Of a stretch of 56,620 nt of DNA, positions 35,278 to 44,413 are shown in pieces. The stretch comes from Polaribacter sp. GTDB taxonomy: Bacteria > Bacteroidota > Bacteroidia > Flavobacteriales > Flavobacteriaceae. The stretch is from positions 1 through 56,620 of the forward strand of contig JALQYN010000055.1 of NCBI GenBank assembly GCA_023254055.1, in the 5' to 3' direction. A program made the position numbers and the translations under genes. The stretch's first letter is position 1. Each line of letters opens with the position of its first letter. The notes beneath the pieces are model-generated. The model had not been told where the DNA came from and made no database searches. It was given only the letters and a program-made list of their open reading frames with translations.

Positions 35278-35740
35278 GTGCGCTTGTTTGAGTATCAATT
35301 ATAGTTAAAGAAGTTGGCGTAAAAGATTGAATCCAACCATTATTAGAAGAAATAGTTACGTTGTTAAAAATGGTTTTAAAACCACAAGAACGCGAAACGT
35401 ATTCTTCTGATGTTGTATAATTTATAGTAATTGTATTTGTAAGATTGTTTGCCTTATTACCATCTACAGTATTCGTTTTTAAATGATAAATAGTCTGTGT
35501 TGTATTTACATTTAACGGAATTGCAACAGAATCTAGTGAAACACTTTTATAAATTGATAAAGTATCCTTTCCATCAGCCCAAATAGACAATCGTTCTACG
35601 CTTTTTAAAGCAGTTTGATTTGCAGTATCGTAAAAACGCAATACTAATTTTGGCGTTGTCGGAGACAAACAGATATCATCTTTTTCACAGGCAATAAATA
35701 CCAATGCTAAAAATAAAATATAGATGCTGTTTTTTTTCAT
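35258..35740 (-). CDS. DUF6452 family lipoprotein
   Basis: This 160-residue protein has a lipoprotein signal peptide (MKKNSIYILFLALVFIAC, Cys at about 18). EKDDICLSPTTPKLVLRFYD and RLSIWADGKDTLSIYKS segments of a small beta-sandwich follow, with a conserved Cys near SRSCGFKT. It is encoded between rlmD (5 bases away) and DUF6048 (20-base overlap) on one strand. This is a conserved flavobacterial block, so the two exported proteins probably work together at the outer membrane. Confidence 0.82.
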   Translation of the reverse strand: MKKNSIYILFLALVFIACEKDDICLSPTTPKLVLRFYDTANQTALKSVERLSIWADGKDTLSIYKSVSLDSVAIPLNVNTTQTIYHLKTNTVDGNKANNLTNTITINYTTSEEYVSRSCGFKTIFNNVTISSNNGWIQSFTPTSLTIIDTQTSAHVKIYH

Positions 35741-35745
35741 AAAAA

Positions 35746-37155
35746 TTAAATCAATTCCAAAAGTACAACATTTTCTACATGATGTGTTTGTGGAAACATA
35801 TCTACTGCTTGAGTTTTTACAATTTTGTAATGTTCTTTCATCAACGCTAAATCTCTGGCTTGTGTTGCAGAATTACAACTTACATACACCACTCGTTTTG
35901 GAGCAATGGCTAAAATTTGTTCGACCACTTTTTTATGCATCCCGTCTCTTGGTGGATCGGTAATAATAATATCTGGTTTTCCGTGTTGTTTGATAAACTC
36001 TGATGTAAATACCTCTTTCATATCACCAACATAAAACTCACAATTTTCAATAGCATTGAGTTTGGCATTCTTTTTTGCATCTTCTATAGCTTCAGGAACA
36101 GATTCTACGCCCACTACTTTAGCAGCTTTTTTAGAAACAAATTGGGCTATGGTTCCTGTTCCTGTATATAAATCGTAGACAATTTCTGAGCCGCTTAAAC
36201 CAGCAAAATTTCTTGTGATTTTGTACAATTCATAAGCTTGTTCTGAATTGGTTTGGTAAAAAGATTTTGCGTTTATTTTAAAACGCAAGCCTTCCATTTC
36301 TTCAAAAATATGATCTCTACCTGCATACAAAACAACTTCTTGGTCGTAAATGGTGTCATTCGCTTTTCCATTGATTACATATTGCAATGAAGTAATTTGT
36401 GGAAATCTTTCAGTAATGAAATTTAATAATAACTCACGTTTTGTTTTGTCTTCTTTGTAAAACTGAATAACCAACATGATTTCTGATGTAGAAACAATAC
36501 GCAACATCATCGTTCGTAATAAACCATCTTGCTCTCTTGGATTAAAAAAAGCAATGTCATTTTTTATAGAAAACTCTTTAATGGCATTTCTAATTTCGTT
36601 TGACGGATCTTCTTGTAAATGACAGGTATTAATGTCTAATATTTTATCCCACATTCCAGAAATGTGAAATCCTAAAGCATTTTTACTATCCACTTCTTCT
36701 TCAGAATTTATTTCTTCATAGGTCAACCAACGATTAGAAGAAAAAGAAAATTCCATTTTATTTCTATAAAAATAGGTTTTATCACAGCCTAAAATTGGTG
36801 TAATTTCTGGCAATTCTAAATGCCCAATTCGAACTAAATTCTGAGTTACTTCTTTTTCTTTGTAAAACAACTGATCTTCATATTTCATATGTTGCCATTT
36901 GCAACCACCACAATATTCGAAATGTTCACAAACAGGTGTTGTTCTTTTATCAGAAAGGGTGTGAAAATGGATTGCTTTTCCTTCGTAATAGGCTTTTCTT
37001 TTTCTGCCTGTTTCTATATCAACAACATCCCCAGGGACTGTATTTGTTAAGAAAATAACCCTTCCGTCTGGAGCTTTGGCTACTGTTTTTCCTCTAGCAC
37101 CAGCATCAATCACTTCAATATTTTCAAAAATCTGTCTTTTATTTCTTCTACTCAT
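35746..37155 (-). CDS. rlmD: 23S rRNA (uracil-C5)-methyltransferase RlmD
   Basis: This protein has about 469 residues from the ATG at 37155 (MSRRNKRQIFENIEVIDAG). The upstream ATG at 37179 would add an unlikely eight-residue tail. A TRAM domain (about 5-60) is followed by the iron-sulfur cysteines CEHFEYCGGC (about 76-85) and a fourth Cys in NTCHLQ. The SAM-dependent methyltransferase then follows, with YDLYTGTGTIAQF, TDPPRDGMH and the catalytic VSCNSAT. It methylates U1939-type uridine of 23S rRNA. A TATTTTTG element ends 4 bases before the ATG. Confidence 0.93.
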   Translation of the reverse strand: MSRRNKRQIFENIEVIDAGARGKTVAKAPDGRVIFLTNTVPGDVVDIETGRKRKAYYEGKAIHFHTLSDKRTTPVCEHFEYCGGCKWQHMKYEDQLFYKEKEVTQNLVRIGHLELPEITPILGCDKTYFYRNKMEFSFSSNRWLTYEEINSEEEVDSKNALGFHISGMWDKILDINTCHLQEDPSNEIRNAIKEFSIKNDIAFFNPREQDGLLRTMMLRIVSTSEIMLVIQFYKEDKTKRELLLNFITERFPQITSLQYVINGKANDTIYDQEVVLYAGRDHIFEEMEGLRFKINAKSFYQTNSEQAYELYKITRNFAGLSGSEIVYDLYTGTGTIAQFVSKKAAKVVGVESVPEAIEDAKKNAKLNAIENCEFYVGDMKEVFTSEFIKQHGKPDIIITDPPRDGMHKKVVEQILAIAPKRVVYVSCNSATQARDLALMKEHYKIVKTQAVDMFPQTHHVENVVLLELI

Positions 37156-37260
37156 CCTGCAAAAATAATAATCGCCCAAAGATTTTAACCTAATTATTTA
37201 AATTATCTTTAGGAAACTTTAAATAAAATTGAACCTTTTTATTTTGCATTCGTCTATGGT

Positions 37261-37863
37261 ATGAAATCAATAAAAAAAATGAAAGCCCAAACATCAGACT
37301 CAAAGTTGGTACTTGAGTATCAATCAGGAAAAAAAGAAGTGCTTTCTGTCTTGGTGAAAAAATGGCATATTCAGTTTTGTAAACTCGCTTTTTGGTATGT
37401 AAAGGATACAGAAATAGCGAAAGATGTTGCTCAAGAAAGTTGGGCTGTTATTTTTAATAAACTTGAGACATTAAAAAACCCAAAACAATTTAAAAGTTGG
37501 GCTATAAGTATTGTAAATAGGAAGGCAATTGATTGGATTAGAGCAAATAAAAGAGAACAGGTTAAACTCAATTTGTTTTATGAAGGAAGAGAAACCAATA
37601 ATTGGGATGTAGATTCAGAAGAACAGAAAACAATCCAGATTTCAATTTTAAAAACAGAGATAGAAAGCTTGCCATTGAACCAAAAATTGGTTATTACACT
37701 TTTTTATTCAGAAAATTATTCGTTGCAACAGTTAAGTGAAGCATTAGATATTTCGGTAGGAACCGCTAAATCAAGATTGTTTCATGCAAGAGAAAAATTA
37801 AAAAAATCATTAAAACAAAAATATCATGAAGAATCATACAGAAGAAATAGACAAATTAATTAA
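37261..37863 (+). CDS. Second ECF-type sigma factor
   Basis: This 200-residue protein has region 2 (about 25-95; EIAKDVAQESWAVIFNKLETL and a SWAISIVNRKAIDWIR region 2.4) and region 4 (about 135-190; ENYSLQQLSEALDISVGTAKSRLFHAREKL). An ATG at 37279 is an equally possible start. Its last 38 bases overlap the next gene, a small membrane protein in the place of an anti-sigma factor. It is unrelated in detail to the sigma factor at 1379, so the window encodes two separate ECF-type regulators. Confidence 0.9.
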   Translation: MKSIKKMKAQTSDSKLVLEYQSGKKEVLSVLVKKWHIQFCKLAFWYVKDTEIAKDVAQESWAVIFNKLETLKNPKQFKSWAISIVNRKAIDWIRANKREQVKLNLFYEGRETNNWDVDSEEQKTIQISILKTEIESLPLNQKLVITLFYSENYSLQQLSEALDISVGTAKSRLFHAREKLKKSLKQKYHEESYRRNRQIN

Positions 37864-38212
37864 AGAAACCTTAACTCAAGAAGAAGCAAAGTTTTATGAT
37901 GAGTTAGAAGAACAAAACGTATTTGAGATGATTGCAGGCTTGTTTCGAGGGAAAAATAAATGGATGATGTATTTAATGAATTTCATGACGTTGATTTTCT
38001 TTGGAATGTTTGTGTATTGTATCATTCAGTTTTTTAATACAGAAATTATCAATGAAATGCTTACATGGGGGCTTGGTGGTTTGGTTTTTCTTTTCGGAGT
38101 GAGCATGTTAAAGATTTTTGCTTGGATGCAAATGGATAAAAATGCCATACTCAGAGAAATGAAGCGATTGGAAATTCAAATTTCATCACTTTCAGGAAAA
38201 ATGTCTGAATAA
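37826..38212 (+). CDS. Small two-helix membrane protein, sigma-factor partner
   Basis: This 128-residue protein begins with a polar N-terminal helix (HTEEIDKLIKETLTQEEAKFYDELEEQ). Two transmembrane helices follow at about 50-72 and 80-98, then a short C-terminal coiled coil (AILREMKRLEIQISSLSGK). It resembles small DUF6768-type membrane proteins that follow sigma factors in Bacteroidetes. The 38-base overlap with the sigma gene points to translational coupling. An anti-sigma role is likely but rests on position. Confidence 0.75.
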   Translation: MKNHTEEIDKLIKETLTQEEAKFYDELEEQNVFEMIAGLFRGKNKWMMYLMNFMTLIFFGMFVYCIIQFFNTEIINEMLTWGLGGLVFLFGVSMLKIFAWMQMDKNAILREMKRLEIQISSLSGKMSE

Positions 38213-38349
38213 GTTTTTATTTGCAAACGAATATTTAGTAATTTGCAATTCTTTAGGGGTGATTTCTTTCCCACGCTGAATTTTCGAGCTCTTCGAAAGG
38301 ATAAAGGTAGAAGAGGAATAGTTTTTTATAAATTAAAAATTATTTTAAA

Positions 38350-39630
38350 ATGGCTGTTTTAGACCAATTAACTTCGCAACAAGCGATCGAATTAGAAAAC
38401 AAGTACGGAGCACACAACTATCATCCACTTCCAGTGGTGTTGAGTAGAGGAGAAGGCGTACATGTTTGGGATGTAGAAGGTAAAAAATATTACGATTTTT
38501 TATCGGCGTATTCTGCAGTAAACCAAGGACATTGTCACCCTAAGATTGTAGGAGCAATGGTGCAACAAGCACAAACACTTTCATTAACGTCAAGAGCATT
38601 TTATAATGACATGCTTGGAAAGTATGAGAAATTTGCCACAGAGCTTTTTGGGTTTGATAAATTATTACCCATGAACACGGGAGCAGAAGCTGTAGAAACT
38701 GCTTTGAAGATTTCAAGAAAATGGGCGTATGAAGTAAAAGGAATTGCAGAAAATGAAGCGCAAATTATTGTGTGTGAAAATAATTTTCATGGAAGAACGA
38801 CCACTATTATCTCTTTTTCAAATGATGCGGTAGCCCGAACTAATTTTGGACCATTTACAGATGGATTTATCAAAATAGAATACGATAATTTAAAAGCATT
38901 GGAAGATGTTTTGAATTCTAGTAAAAATATTGCTGCATTTTTAGTGGAACCTATTCAAGGAGAAGCAGGAGTGTATGTGCCTTCTGAAGGATATTTAGCC
39001 GCTGCTAAAGCGTTGTGTAAAAAACACAATGTCTTATTTATTGCAGATGAAGTGCAAACAGGAATAGCAAGAACTGGTCGTTTGTTAGCAACTTGTGGAA
39101 ACTGTTCTTGTGCTTATAAAAATTGTTCTGGAGAGCCAGAGGTAAAAGCAGATATTTTAATTTTAGGAAAAGCACTTTCTGGTGGAGCATACCCTGTTTC
39201 AGCGGTGTTGGCAAATGATCATATTATGAATGTTATCAAACCAGGGAATCACGGTTCAACATTTGGAGGAAATCCAATTGCTGCTGCAGTTGCAATAGCA
39301 GCATTAGAAGTAGTTCAAGAAGAAAATTTAGCTGAAAATGCTTTTAAATTAGGTGAAATTTTTAGAGCTGAATTAACTGAGTTTGCAAAGCATAATGATT
39401 TGGTAAAATCTGTAAGAGGTAAAGGTTTGTTAAATGCCATATTAATCAATGATACAGAAGAAAGCTCAACCGCTTGGGATATTTGCATCAAATTAAGAGA
39501 CAATGGCTTGTTAGCAAAACCAACTCACGGTAACATCATTCGTTTTGCCCCACCTTTGGTTATGAATGAAGAACAATTGTTAGATTGTATTTCAATTATT
39601 AAAAAAACCATATCAACATTTGAAAAATAA
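38350..39630 (+). CDS. rocD: Ornithine--oxo-acid aminotransferase with Cys-rich insert
   Basis: This 426-residue class III PLP aminotransferase converts ornithine and 2-oxoglutarate to glutamate semialdehyde and glutamate. Signatures are [46 protein letters not shown] and the PLP lysine in [15 protein letters not shown] (Lys274). [14 protein letters not shown] follows. An insert at about 249-260, [11 protein letters not shown], places four cysteines (249, 252, 254, 259) between the Asp-containing PLP strand and the PLP lysine. The typical enzyme has no such cysteines there. The insert may bind a metal. The gene appears to be expressed on its own. Confidence 0.92.
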   Translation: MAVLDQLTSQQAIELENKYGAHNYHPLPVVLSRGEGVHVWDVEGKKYYDFLSAYSAVNQGHCHPKIVGAMVQQAQTLSLTSRAFYNDMLGKYEKFATELFGFDKLLPMNTGAEAVETALKISRKWAYEVKGIAENEAQIIVCENNFHGRTTTIISFSNDAVARTNFGPFTDGFIKIEYDNLKALEDVLNSSKNIAAFLVEPIQGEAGVYVPSEGYLAAAKALCKKHNVLFIADEVQTGIARTGRLLATCGNCSCAYKNCSGEPEVKADILILGKALSGGAYPVSAVLANDHIMNVIKPGNHGSTFGGNPIAAAVAIAALEVVQEENLAENAFKLGEIFRAELTEFAKHNDLVKSVRGKGLLNAILINDTEESSTAWDICIKLRDNGLLAKPTHGNIIRFAPPLVMNEEQLLDCISIIKKTISTFEK

Positions 39631-39637
39631 AGAAAAG

Positions 39638-40090
39638 ATGGAAAATTCATACACACAAGAATCAAGGTCAACAGACTTAAAACTCAATATTCAATCAATC
39701 GGGTTTTTAAAAGAAACAGCAAAATGGGCCAATTTTTTAGCAATAATGGGTTTTATTGGTATTGGTTTCATCGTTATTTTGGCTTTTTTTATGGGAGCTA
39801 TTTTTAGCTCATTACCAAATGCAAATGCAATGCCTTTTAATGCTGGACCAATTATGACAGTTGTTTATTTATTAATAGGGGTGTTATACTTTTTTCCAGT
39901 TTTGTATTTATATCGTTTTGCCAACAAAATGAAAAACGCATTGGCAAGTAATAATGAAAACATGTTGTCTGAAGCACTTATGAATTTAAAATCACATTAT
40001 AAATTTATTGGAATTTTAACAATTATAATGTTGTCATTTTATGCTTTCGCCATATTGATAGCCTTAATAGCTGGATTATCAGTGATGTAA
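39638..40090 (+). CDS. DUF5362-like membrane protein
   Basis: This protein has about 150 residues from the ATG at 39638; a TTG six codons upstream inside the rocD stop region is a weaker choice. After a polar N-terminus (SYTQESRSTDLKLNIQSIGFLKETAKW) come three hydrophobic helices: about 37-60, 75-95 and 125-148. The segment FANKMKNALASNNENMLSEALMNLKSHYKFIGI between helices 2 and 3 fits the DUF5362 pattern. Its role is unknown. It starts 7 bases after rocD and shares the terminator at 40103-40138 with the convergent gene. Confidence 0.78.
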   Translation: MENSYTQESRSTDLKLNIQSIGFLKETAKWANFLAIMGFIGIGFIVILAFFMGAIFSSLPNANAMPFNAGPIMTVVYLLIGVLYFFPVLYLYRFANKMKNALASNNENMLSEALMNLKSHYKFIGILTIIMLSFYAFAILIALIAGLSVM

Positions 40091-40102
40091 TTGTTTATCT
40101 AC

Positions 40103-40138
40103 AAAAAAAAGGAGCGATAATTTTCGCTCCTTTTTTTT
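40103..40138. terminator. Bidirectional terminator
   Basis: GGAGCG and CGCTCC form the stem (40111-40130), flanked by A8 on the left and T8 on the right. The T tract serves the plus-strand DUF5362 gene, and the A tract reads as U-rich on the minus strand for the CCC-motif gene. Confidence 0.9.
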
Positions 40139-40451
40139 AATAAGTTTTCATCATCTCTTCAGACTGTCTCATTAATTCGCTCCATCCAATTGTATAAATG
40201 CTGTAAGCCACATATACCATGTACAATGCGTTGATAATAAGCACCACCAAAGCGATAATTTTTCCCGTATAAATATTGTCTTGATTTGAATAGGCATCTG
40301 GGTTGTCATAAAACTTATTCAATTCAGATCTAGCTATAAAAAAAGCGATCCCAGCAGTAATAATTCCAAATCCACCACAACAGCAAAGAGGTAAAGATAT
40401 GATGGCTAAAATATAGATGAGTGTTGAATATTGTAAAGGTTGTTTTTCCAT
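40137..40451 (-). CDS. CCC-motif membrane protein
   Basis: This 104-residue protein has two hydrophobic helices (about 8-35 and 66-92). Three consecutive cysteines at about 19-21 (SLPLCCCGGFGIITAGIAFF) define the small CCC-motif membrane family of Bacteroidetes, related in layout to DUF4190. The intervening loop is polar (SELNKFYDNPDAYSNQDN). It lies 1 base downstream of the DUF2752 gene and is probably co-transcribed with it. The triple Cys could be a lipidation or metal site, but its function is unknown. Confidence 0.82.
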   Translation of the reverse strand: MEKQPLQYSTLIYILAIISLPLCCCGGFGIITAGIAFFIARSELNKFYDNPDAYSNQDNIYTGKIIALVVLIINALYMVYVAYSIYTIGWSELMRQSEEMMKTY

Positions 40452-40452
40452 G

Positions 40453-40743
40453 TTAAGAATTCATTTTTATGATATAACTAATAACAATCACTAAGATGTT
40501 GACGATTGCTAAGACTTGAATGATTTTTTTTCTGTGTTTAAATTTAAACTTTAAGTTAAGAATGATAAAAATCAAAAATAACAATAAAGTATATATTGCC
40601 GGATAGAGATGAAAAGCTTCTGCAAATTCACCTTTCAATAAATGTAAAACTGAACGTTGAAAACCACACCCTAAACATTCAACACCAAAAAGTTTTTTGT
40701 TGAAACAAGGGATCAAGTAATCTTCAGTTTGTATAAACATCAA
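40453..40743 (-). CDS. DUF2752 family membrane protein
   Basis: This 96-residue protein begins with the family motif: IPCFNKKLFGVECLGCGFQRSVLHLLKGEFAEAF has the C-x-x-C-G-x-x-R core (CLGCGFQR) of DUF2752. Two transmembrane helices follow (about 45-62 and 72-92). The function is unknown. It lies 3 bases downstream of ybaB and 1 base upstream of the CCC-motif gene, a compact three-gene unit that also occurs as DUF2752 plus CCC-motif neighbours in other Bacteroidetes. Confidence 0.87.
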   Translation of the reverse strand: MMFIQTEDYLIPCFNKKLFGVECLGCGFQRSVLHLLKGEFAEAFHLYPAIYTLLLFLIFIILNLKFKFKHRKKIIQVLAIVNILVIVISYIIKMNS

Positions 40744-40746
40744 GTT

Positions 40747-41070
40747 CTATTTAAATAAATCCATTCCAGGAATAGATGGCATACCACTTTTTGCAGCAAT
40801 AGCTAGTTCTTGTTCGTTTATTTCTGTAGCTTTTTTAATCGCGTTATTTAAGGTAACAATTAAATAATCTTCTAATTCTTCTTTATCATTAAGCAAGCTT
40901 TCATCAATTTGAACAGCTTTAATTTCTCTATTTGCAGTAATGGTTACCTGTATTTTTCCGTTTACAGATTTTTCATCGATCAACACATGGTTTAATCGCG
41001 CTTTTGTTTCTTCTACTTTTTGTTGAGCTTCTTTTAGTTTGCTCATCATTCCAGACATATCTCCAAACAT
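40747..41070 (-). CDS. ybaB: YbaB/EbfC nucleoid-associated protein
   Basis: This 107-residue homodimeric DNA-binding protein has the family layout. An N-terminal helix ([26 protein letters not shown]) is followed by strands ([25 protein letters not shown]) and a C-terminal helix containing [15 protein letters not shown]. Its standard dnaX-recR partners are not here; it leads a unit with DUF2752 and CCC-motif genes. A TAAATTTG promoter element lies 25 bases upstream, divergent from the S9 peptidase gene. Confidence 0.93.
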   Translation of the reverse strand: MFGDMSGMMSKLKEAQQKVEETKARLNHVLIDEKSVNGKIQVTITANREIKAVQIDESLLNDKEELEDYLIVTLNNAIKKATEINEQELAIAAKSGMPSIPGMDLFK

Positions 41071-41094
41071 AATTCTCTAATTTAGTATCTGCCA

Positions 41095-41102
41095 CAAATT
41101 TA
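41095..41102 (-). promoter_or_regulatory. TAnnTTTG element for ybaB
   Basis: CAAATTTA reads TAAATTTG on the minus strand, 25 bases before the ybaB start. A possible TTG (CAA at 41118-41120) lies 15 bases further upstream, somewhat close. Confidence 0.45.
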
Positions 41103-41133
41103 GTATTTTCACAGATACAAAAAAATTTAAAAA

Positions 41134-43299
41134 ATGAGAAAGATATTATTTTGCACTACGGCTTTTAGTCTTATTTTTGCAAGCGCTTGTAAAAACGATT
41201 CCATGAATAATAAAGATATAAAACCGCCGGTAGCAACTAAAATTCCTACAGAAATAGAAACCCATGGCGATATTAGAATTGACAATTATTTTTGGATGCG
41301 TTTGTCTGATGAGCAAAAAAATGCCAAGATAAAAGACGAACAGACTACTAAAGTTCTCGATTTTTTAAATGCAGAGAACAATTATTACAACCAAATCACT
41401 TCGCATACCAACGATTTTCAATCTTCTTTATTTGAAGAAATGAAATCTCGTATCAAAGAAGATGACGAGTCAGTTCCTTATAAAAAGAACGGTTATTTTT
41501 ACATTACGAAGTATGAAAAAGGACAACAATACCCAATTTATACGCGTAAGAAAGAGTCTTTAGACGCTGAAGAAGCATTGCTTTTTAATGTGAATGAATT
41601 AGCTGAAGGACACGATTATTTTCAATTAGGCGGATTAAATGTGAGTCCAAATAACGAACTAGTAGCTTTTTCGGTAGATACTGTAAGTAGAAGACAGTAT
41701 GTGCTTCATATCAAGAACTTAAAAACCGGTAAAGTTTATGATGATGTGATAACCAATACAAATGGTGGTTCGGTTTGGGCAAATGACAACAAAACCTTGT
41801 TTTATACCAAAAAAGACCCCGTTTCTTTACGTAGCTATAAAATATACAAACATGTTTTAGGGACCTCTGAATCTGATGACGTTGAAGTTTTTCATGAAAG
41901 TGATGATACTTTCGGGACTTTTGTAACCAAGACAAAATCAAACAAATACATCATTATTGGTTCGTATAGTACGGTTTCATCTGAATATCAATTTTTAGAT
42001 GCAGATACTCCAAATGGAACGTTTCAAACAATTCAAAAAAGAGAGCGTAATTTAGAATATGACATTGCGCATTACAACAATCATTTTTACATAAGAACGA
42101 ACAAAGATGGAGCCATCAACTTTAAGTTGATGAAAACTCCGGTAACTAAAACATCTAAAGAAAATTGGACAGATGTAATTCCGCATAGAGAAGATACTTT
42201 ATTAGAAGACATGTCGATTTTTAAAGACTTTTTGGTGTTGGAAGAACGTAATAACGGTTTGAATAAAATTAGAATAAAACGTTGGGACGATACAAAAGAT
42301 TATTATTTGCCTTTTGATGAAGAAACGTATTCAGCAAGTGTTCATTCCAATTCAGATTTTGATACGAATACCATTCGATACTCATACAATTCAATGACAA
42401 CTCCGAGTACGGTGGTTGATTTTAACATGAGTACAAAAGCAAAAGAAATTAAAAAAGAGCAAGAAGTTCTAGGAGGAACATTTGATAAAAACAACTATAC
42501 AAGTAAACGTGTTTGGGTAACAGCTAGAGACGGAAAGAAAGTTGCAATTTCTTTGGTGCACAGAAAAGATACCGAATTAAATGAAAACACCCCTTTGTTA
42601 TTATATGCTTATGGTTCATACGGAGCAACGATGTCTGATGGTTTTAGCACAGTTCGATTAAGTTTGCTAGATAGAGGATTTGTCTTTGGAATTGCTCATA
42701 TTAGAGGTAGCGAATATTTAGGGAGAAATTGGTACGAAGACGGAAAATTACTGAACAAGAAAAACACCTTCAACGATTTTGTTGATTGTTCTAAATTTTT
42801 GATAGATCAGAAGTATACCTCTGCCGATCATTTATATGCTATGGGTGGTTCAGCTGGTGGATTGTTGATGGGTGCAATTGTAAATATGAACCCTGAATTG
42901 TTCAACGGTGTTATCGCTCAAGTTCCGTTTGTAGATGTTATTTCTACCATGTTAGATGAAAGTATTCCTCTAACTACGGGTGAATTTGATGAGTGGGGAA
43001 ATCCGAAAGAAAAAGAATATTACGAATACATAAAAAGTTATTCTCCTTACGATCAAGTAAAAGCACAAGCATATCCTAATATGTTAATTACAACCGGTTA
43101 TTGGGATAGTCAAGTACAGTATTGGGAGCCTGCAAAATGGGTTGCAAAATTAAGAGAGTATAAAACAGACGAAAATGTTTTATTACTGCAAACAAATATG
43201 GAAGCTGGCCATGGAGGCGCCTCAGGTAGGTTTGACGCATTAAAAGAAGTGGCTAGAGAATATTCTTTTATTTTAGATTTAGAGCATAAAATTGAGTAA
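41134..43299 (+). CDS. S9 family prolyl oligopeptidase / oligopeptidase B-like lipoprotein
   Basis: This 721-residue protein has a lipoprotein signal peptide (ending FASAC, Cys at about 19). The N-terminal beta-propeller spans about 60-440 and begins [16 protein letters not shown], typical of oligopeptidase B. The C-terminal alpha/beta hydrolase has the nucleophile motif GGSAGG (about 570-575) and the catalytic His in EAGHGGASG near the end. It should cleave short peptides after basic or proline residues at the membrane or in the periplasm. Its stop overlaps the ATG of the CBS-like gene by one base (TAATG), so translation may be coupled although the functions look unrelated. Confidence 0.93.
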   Translation: MRKILFCTTAFSLIFASACKNDSMNNKDIKPPVATKIPTEIETHGDIRIDNYFWMRLSDEQKNAKIKDEQTTKVLDFLNAENNYYNQITSHTNDFQSSLFEEMKSRIKEDDESVPYKKNGYFYITKYEKGQQYPIYTRKKESLDAEEALLFNVNELAEGHDYFQLGGLNVSPNNELVAFSVDTVSRRQYVLHIKNLKTGKVYDDVITNTNGGSVWANDNKTLFYTKKDPVSLRSYKIYKHVLGTSESDDVEVFHESDDTFGTFVTKTKSNKYIIIGSYSTVSSEYQFLDADTPNGTFQTIQKRERNLEYDIAHYNNHFYIRTNKDGAINFKLMKTPVTKTSKENWTDVIPHREDTLLEDMSIFKDFLVLEERNNGLNKIRIKRWDDTKDYYLPFDEETYSASVHSNSDFDTNTIRYSYNSMTTPSTVVDFNMSTKAKEIKKEQEVLGGTFDKNNYTSKRVWVTARDGKKVAISLVHRKDTELNENTPLLLYAYGSYGATMSDGFSTVRLSLLDRGFVFGIAHIRGSEYLGRNWYEDGKLLNKKNTFNDFVDCSKFLIDQKYTSADHLYAMGGSAGGLLMGAIVNMNPELFNGVIAQVPFVDVISTMLDESIPLTTGEFDEWGNPKEKEYYEYIKSYSPYDQVKAQAYPNMLITTGYWDSQVQYWEPAKWVAKLREYKTDENVLLLQTNMEAGHGGASGRFDALKEVAREYSFILDLEHKIE

Positions 43300-44297
43300 T
43301 GACAAGGAATCAGCAAACAAATAAAAATATTTTAGAACTAGTTGGTCAAACACCATTGGTTCAGTTAAACAACATCACAAATCAACTTAAAGGCTCTTAT
43401 TTTGCAAAACTAGAATCTTTCAATCCAGGACATTCGGCAAAAGACAGAATTGCCACGTATATTATTGAAAATGCAGAAAGAAAAGGGTTAATTCAACCAG
43501 GAGATACTATAATAGAAACTACATCTGGAAATACAGGTTTTTCTTTGGCGATGATTTCTATGGTGAAAGGGTATAAATGTATTTTAGCGGTAAGTTCTAA
43601 AACGTCTGAAGATAAAATTGATATGTTAAAGATAATGGGAGCAGAGGTACATTTATGTCCGGCAAATGTTGCCGCAGATGATCCTCGTTCTTATTATGAA
43701 GTAGCAAAAAGAATCCATAAAGAAACACCCAATTCTATTTATATCAATCAATACTTTAACCAGTTAAATTGTGAAGCACACTACCATTCTACAGGTCCAG
43801 AAATTTGGAAACAAACTGAAGGAAAAGTAACTCATGTTGTTGTTGCAAGTGGAACAGGAGGAACCATATCAGGAATTGGTAAATACTTAAAAGAGCAAAA
43901 TCCATCAATTAAAATTTTAGGAGTAGATGCTTATGGATCTATTTTAAAGGCATTTCATGAAACAGGTGAAATCGATGAAGACGCAATTTATCCTTATAGA
44001 ATTGAAGGCATGGGCAAGAACTTGATTCCAACTGCAACCCATTTCAATGTTATTGATCAATACGAAAAAGTAACCGACAAAGATGCCGCAGTTAAAGCAA
44101 GAGAAATTGTAACAGAAGAAGGTATTTTTGCGGGCTATACAAGTGGAGCAGTAATGCAAGCTGCAGTGCAATACAACACTAAAAATATGTTTACCAAAGA
44201 CAGTTTTGTTGTGTTGGTTTTTCCAGACCATGGATCTAGATACATGAATAAAATTTATAGTGATACCTGGATGCAAAAACAAGGATTTTTAGAATAA
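43299..44297 (+). CDS. CBS-like PLP enzyme, candidate cysteate or cysteine synthase
   Basis: This 332-residue fold-type II PLP enzyme has the PLP lysine in [22 protein letters not shown] (about residue 47), the [13 protein letters not shown] substrate loop and [14 protein letters not shown] phosphate-binding loop. Several words ([32 protein letters not shown]) are closer to cystathionine beta-synthase than to CysK. There is no haem domain or C-terminal regulatory CBS domain. It could make cysteine, cystathionine or L-cysteate. Because an alpha-oxoamine synthase of the serine palmitoyl / cysteate acyl transferase type follows 116 bases downstream, a cysteate synthase role for sulfonolipid formation is attractive but unproven. 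Confidence 0.75.
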   Translation: MTRNQQTNKNILELVGQTPLVQLNNITNQLKGSYFAKLESFNPGHSAKDRIATYIIENAERKGLIQPGDTIIETTSGNTGFSLAMISMVKGYKCILAVSSKTSEDKIDMLKIMGAEVHLCPANVAADDPRSYYEVAKRIHKETPNSIYINQYFNQLNCEAHYHSTGPEIWKQTEGKVTHVVVASGTGGTISGIGKYLKEQNPSIKILGVDAYGSILKAFHETGEIDEDAIYPYRIEGMGKNLIPTATHFNVIDQYEKVTDKDAAVKAREIVTEEGIFAGYTSGAVMQAAVQYNTKNMFTKDSFVVLVFPDHGSRYMNKIYSDTWMQKQGFLE

Positions 44298-44354
44298 TCA
44301 TTCTATTTCTATACATCTTAATATATAATCCCTGTTATTCTGGTGCTTATTTAT

Positions 44355-44386
44355 TTGATTAACTCCCAAAAAAGCAGTTAATTTGC
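44355..44386 (+). promoter_or_regulatory. Possible promoter of the oxoamine synthase gene
   Basis: TTG at 44355-44357 and TTAATTTG/TAATTTGC at 44378-44386 have the spacing of a -33/-7 pair, with one mismatch to TAnnTTTG. It lies 28 bases upstream of the 44414 start, so the gene may not depend on the upstream operon. Confidence 0.4.
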
Positions 44387-44413
44387 ATTCTCAATTTTGA
44401 AGATAAAAAATAC

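Noticed and set aside
38265..38312. GATTTCTTTCCC...TTCGAGCTCTTCGAAAGG stretch before rocD as a riboswitch or dispersed repeat
   Set aside because: It has a small TTTCGA...TCGAAA palindrome and some likeness to the repeat at 5525, but too little to support either a riboswitch or a repeat call.
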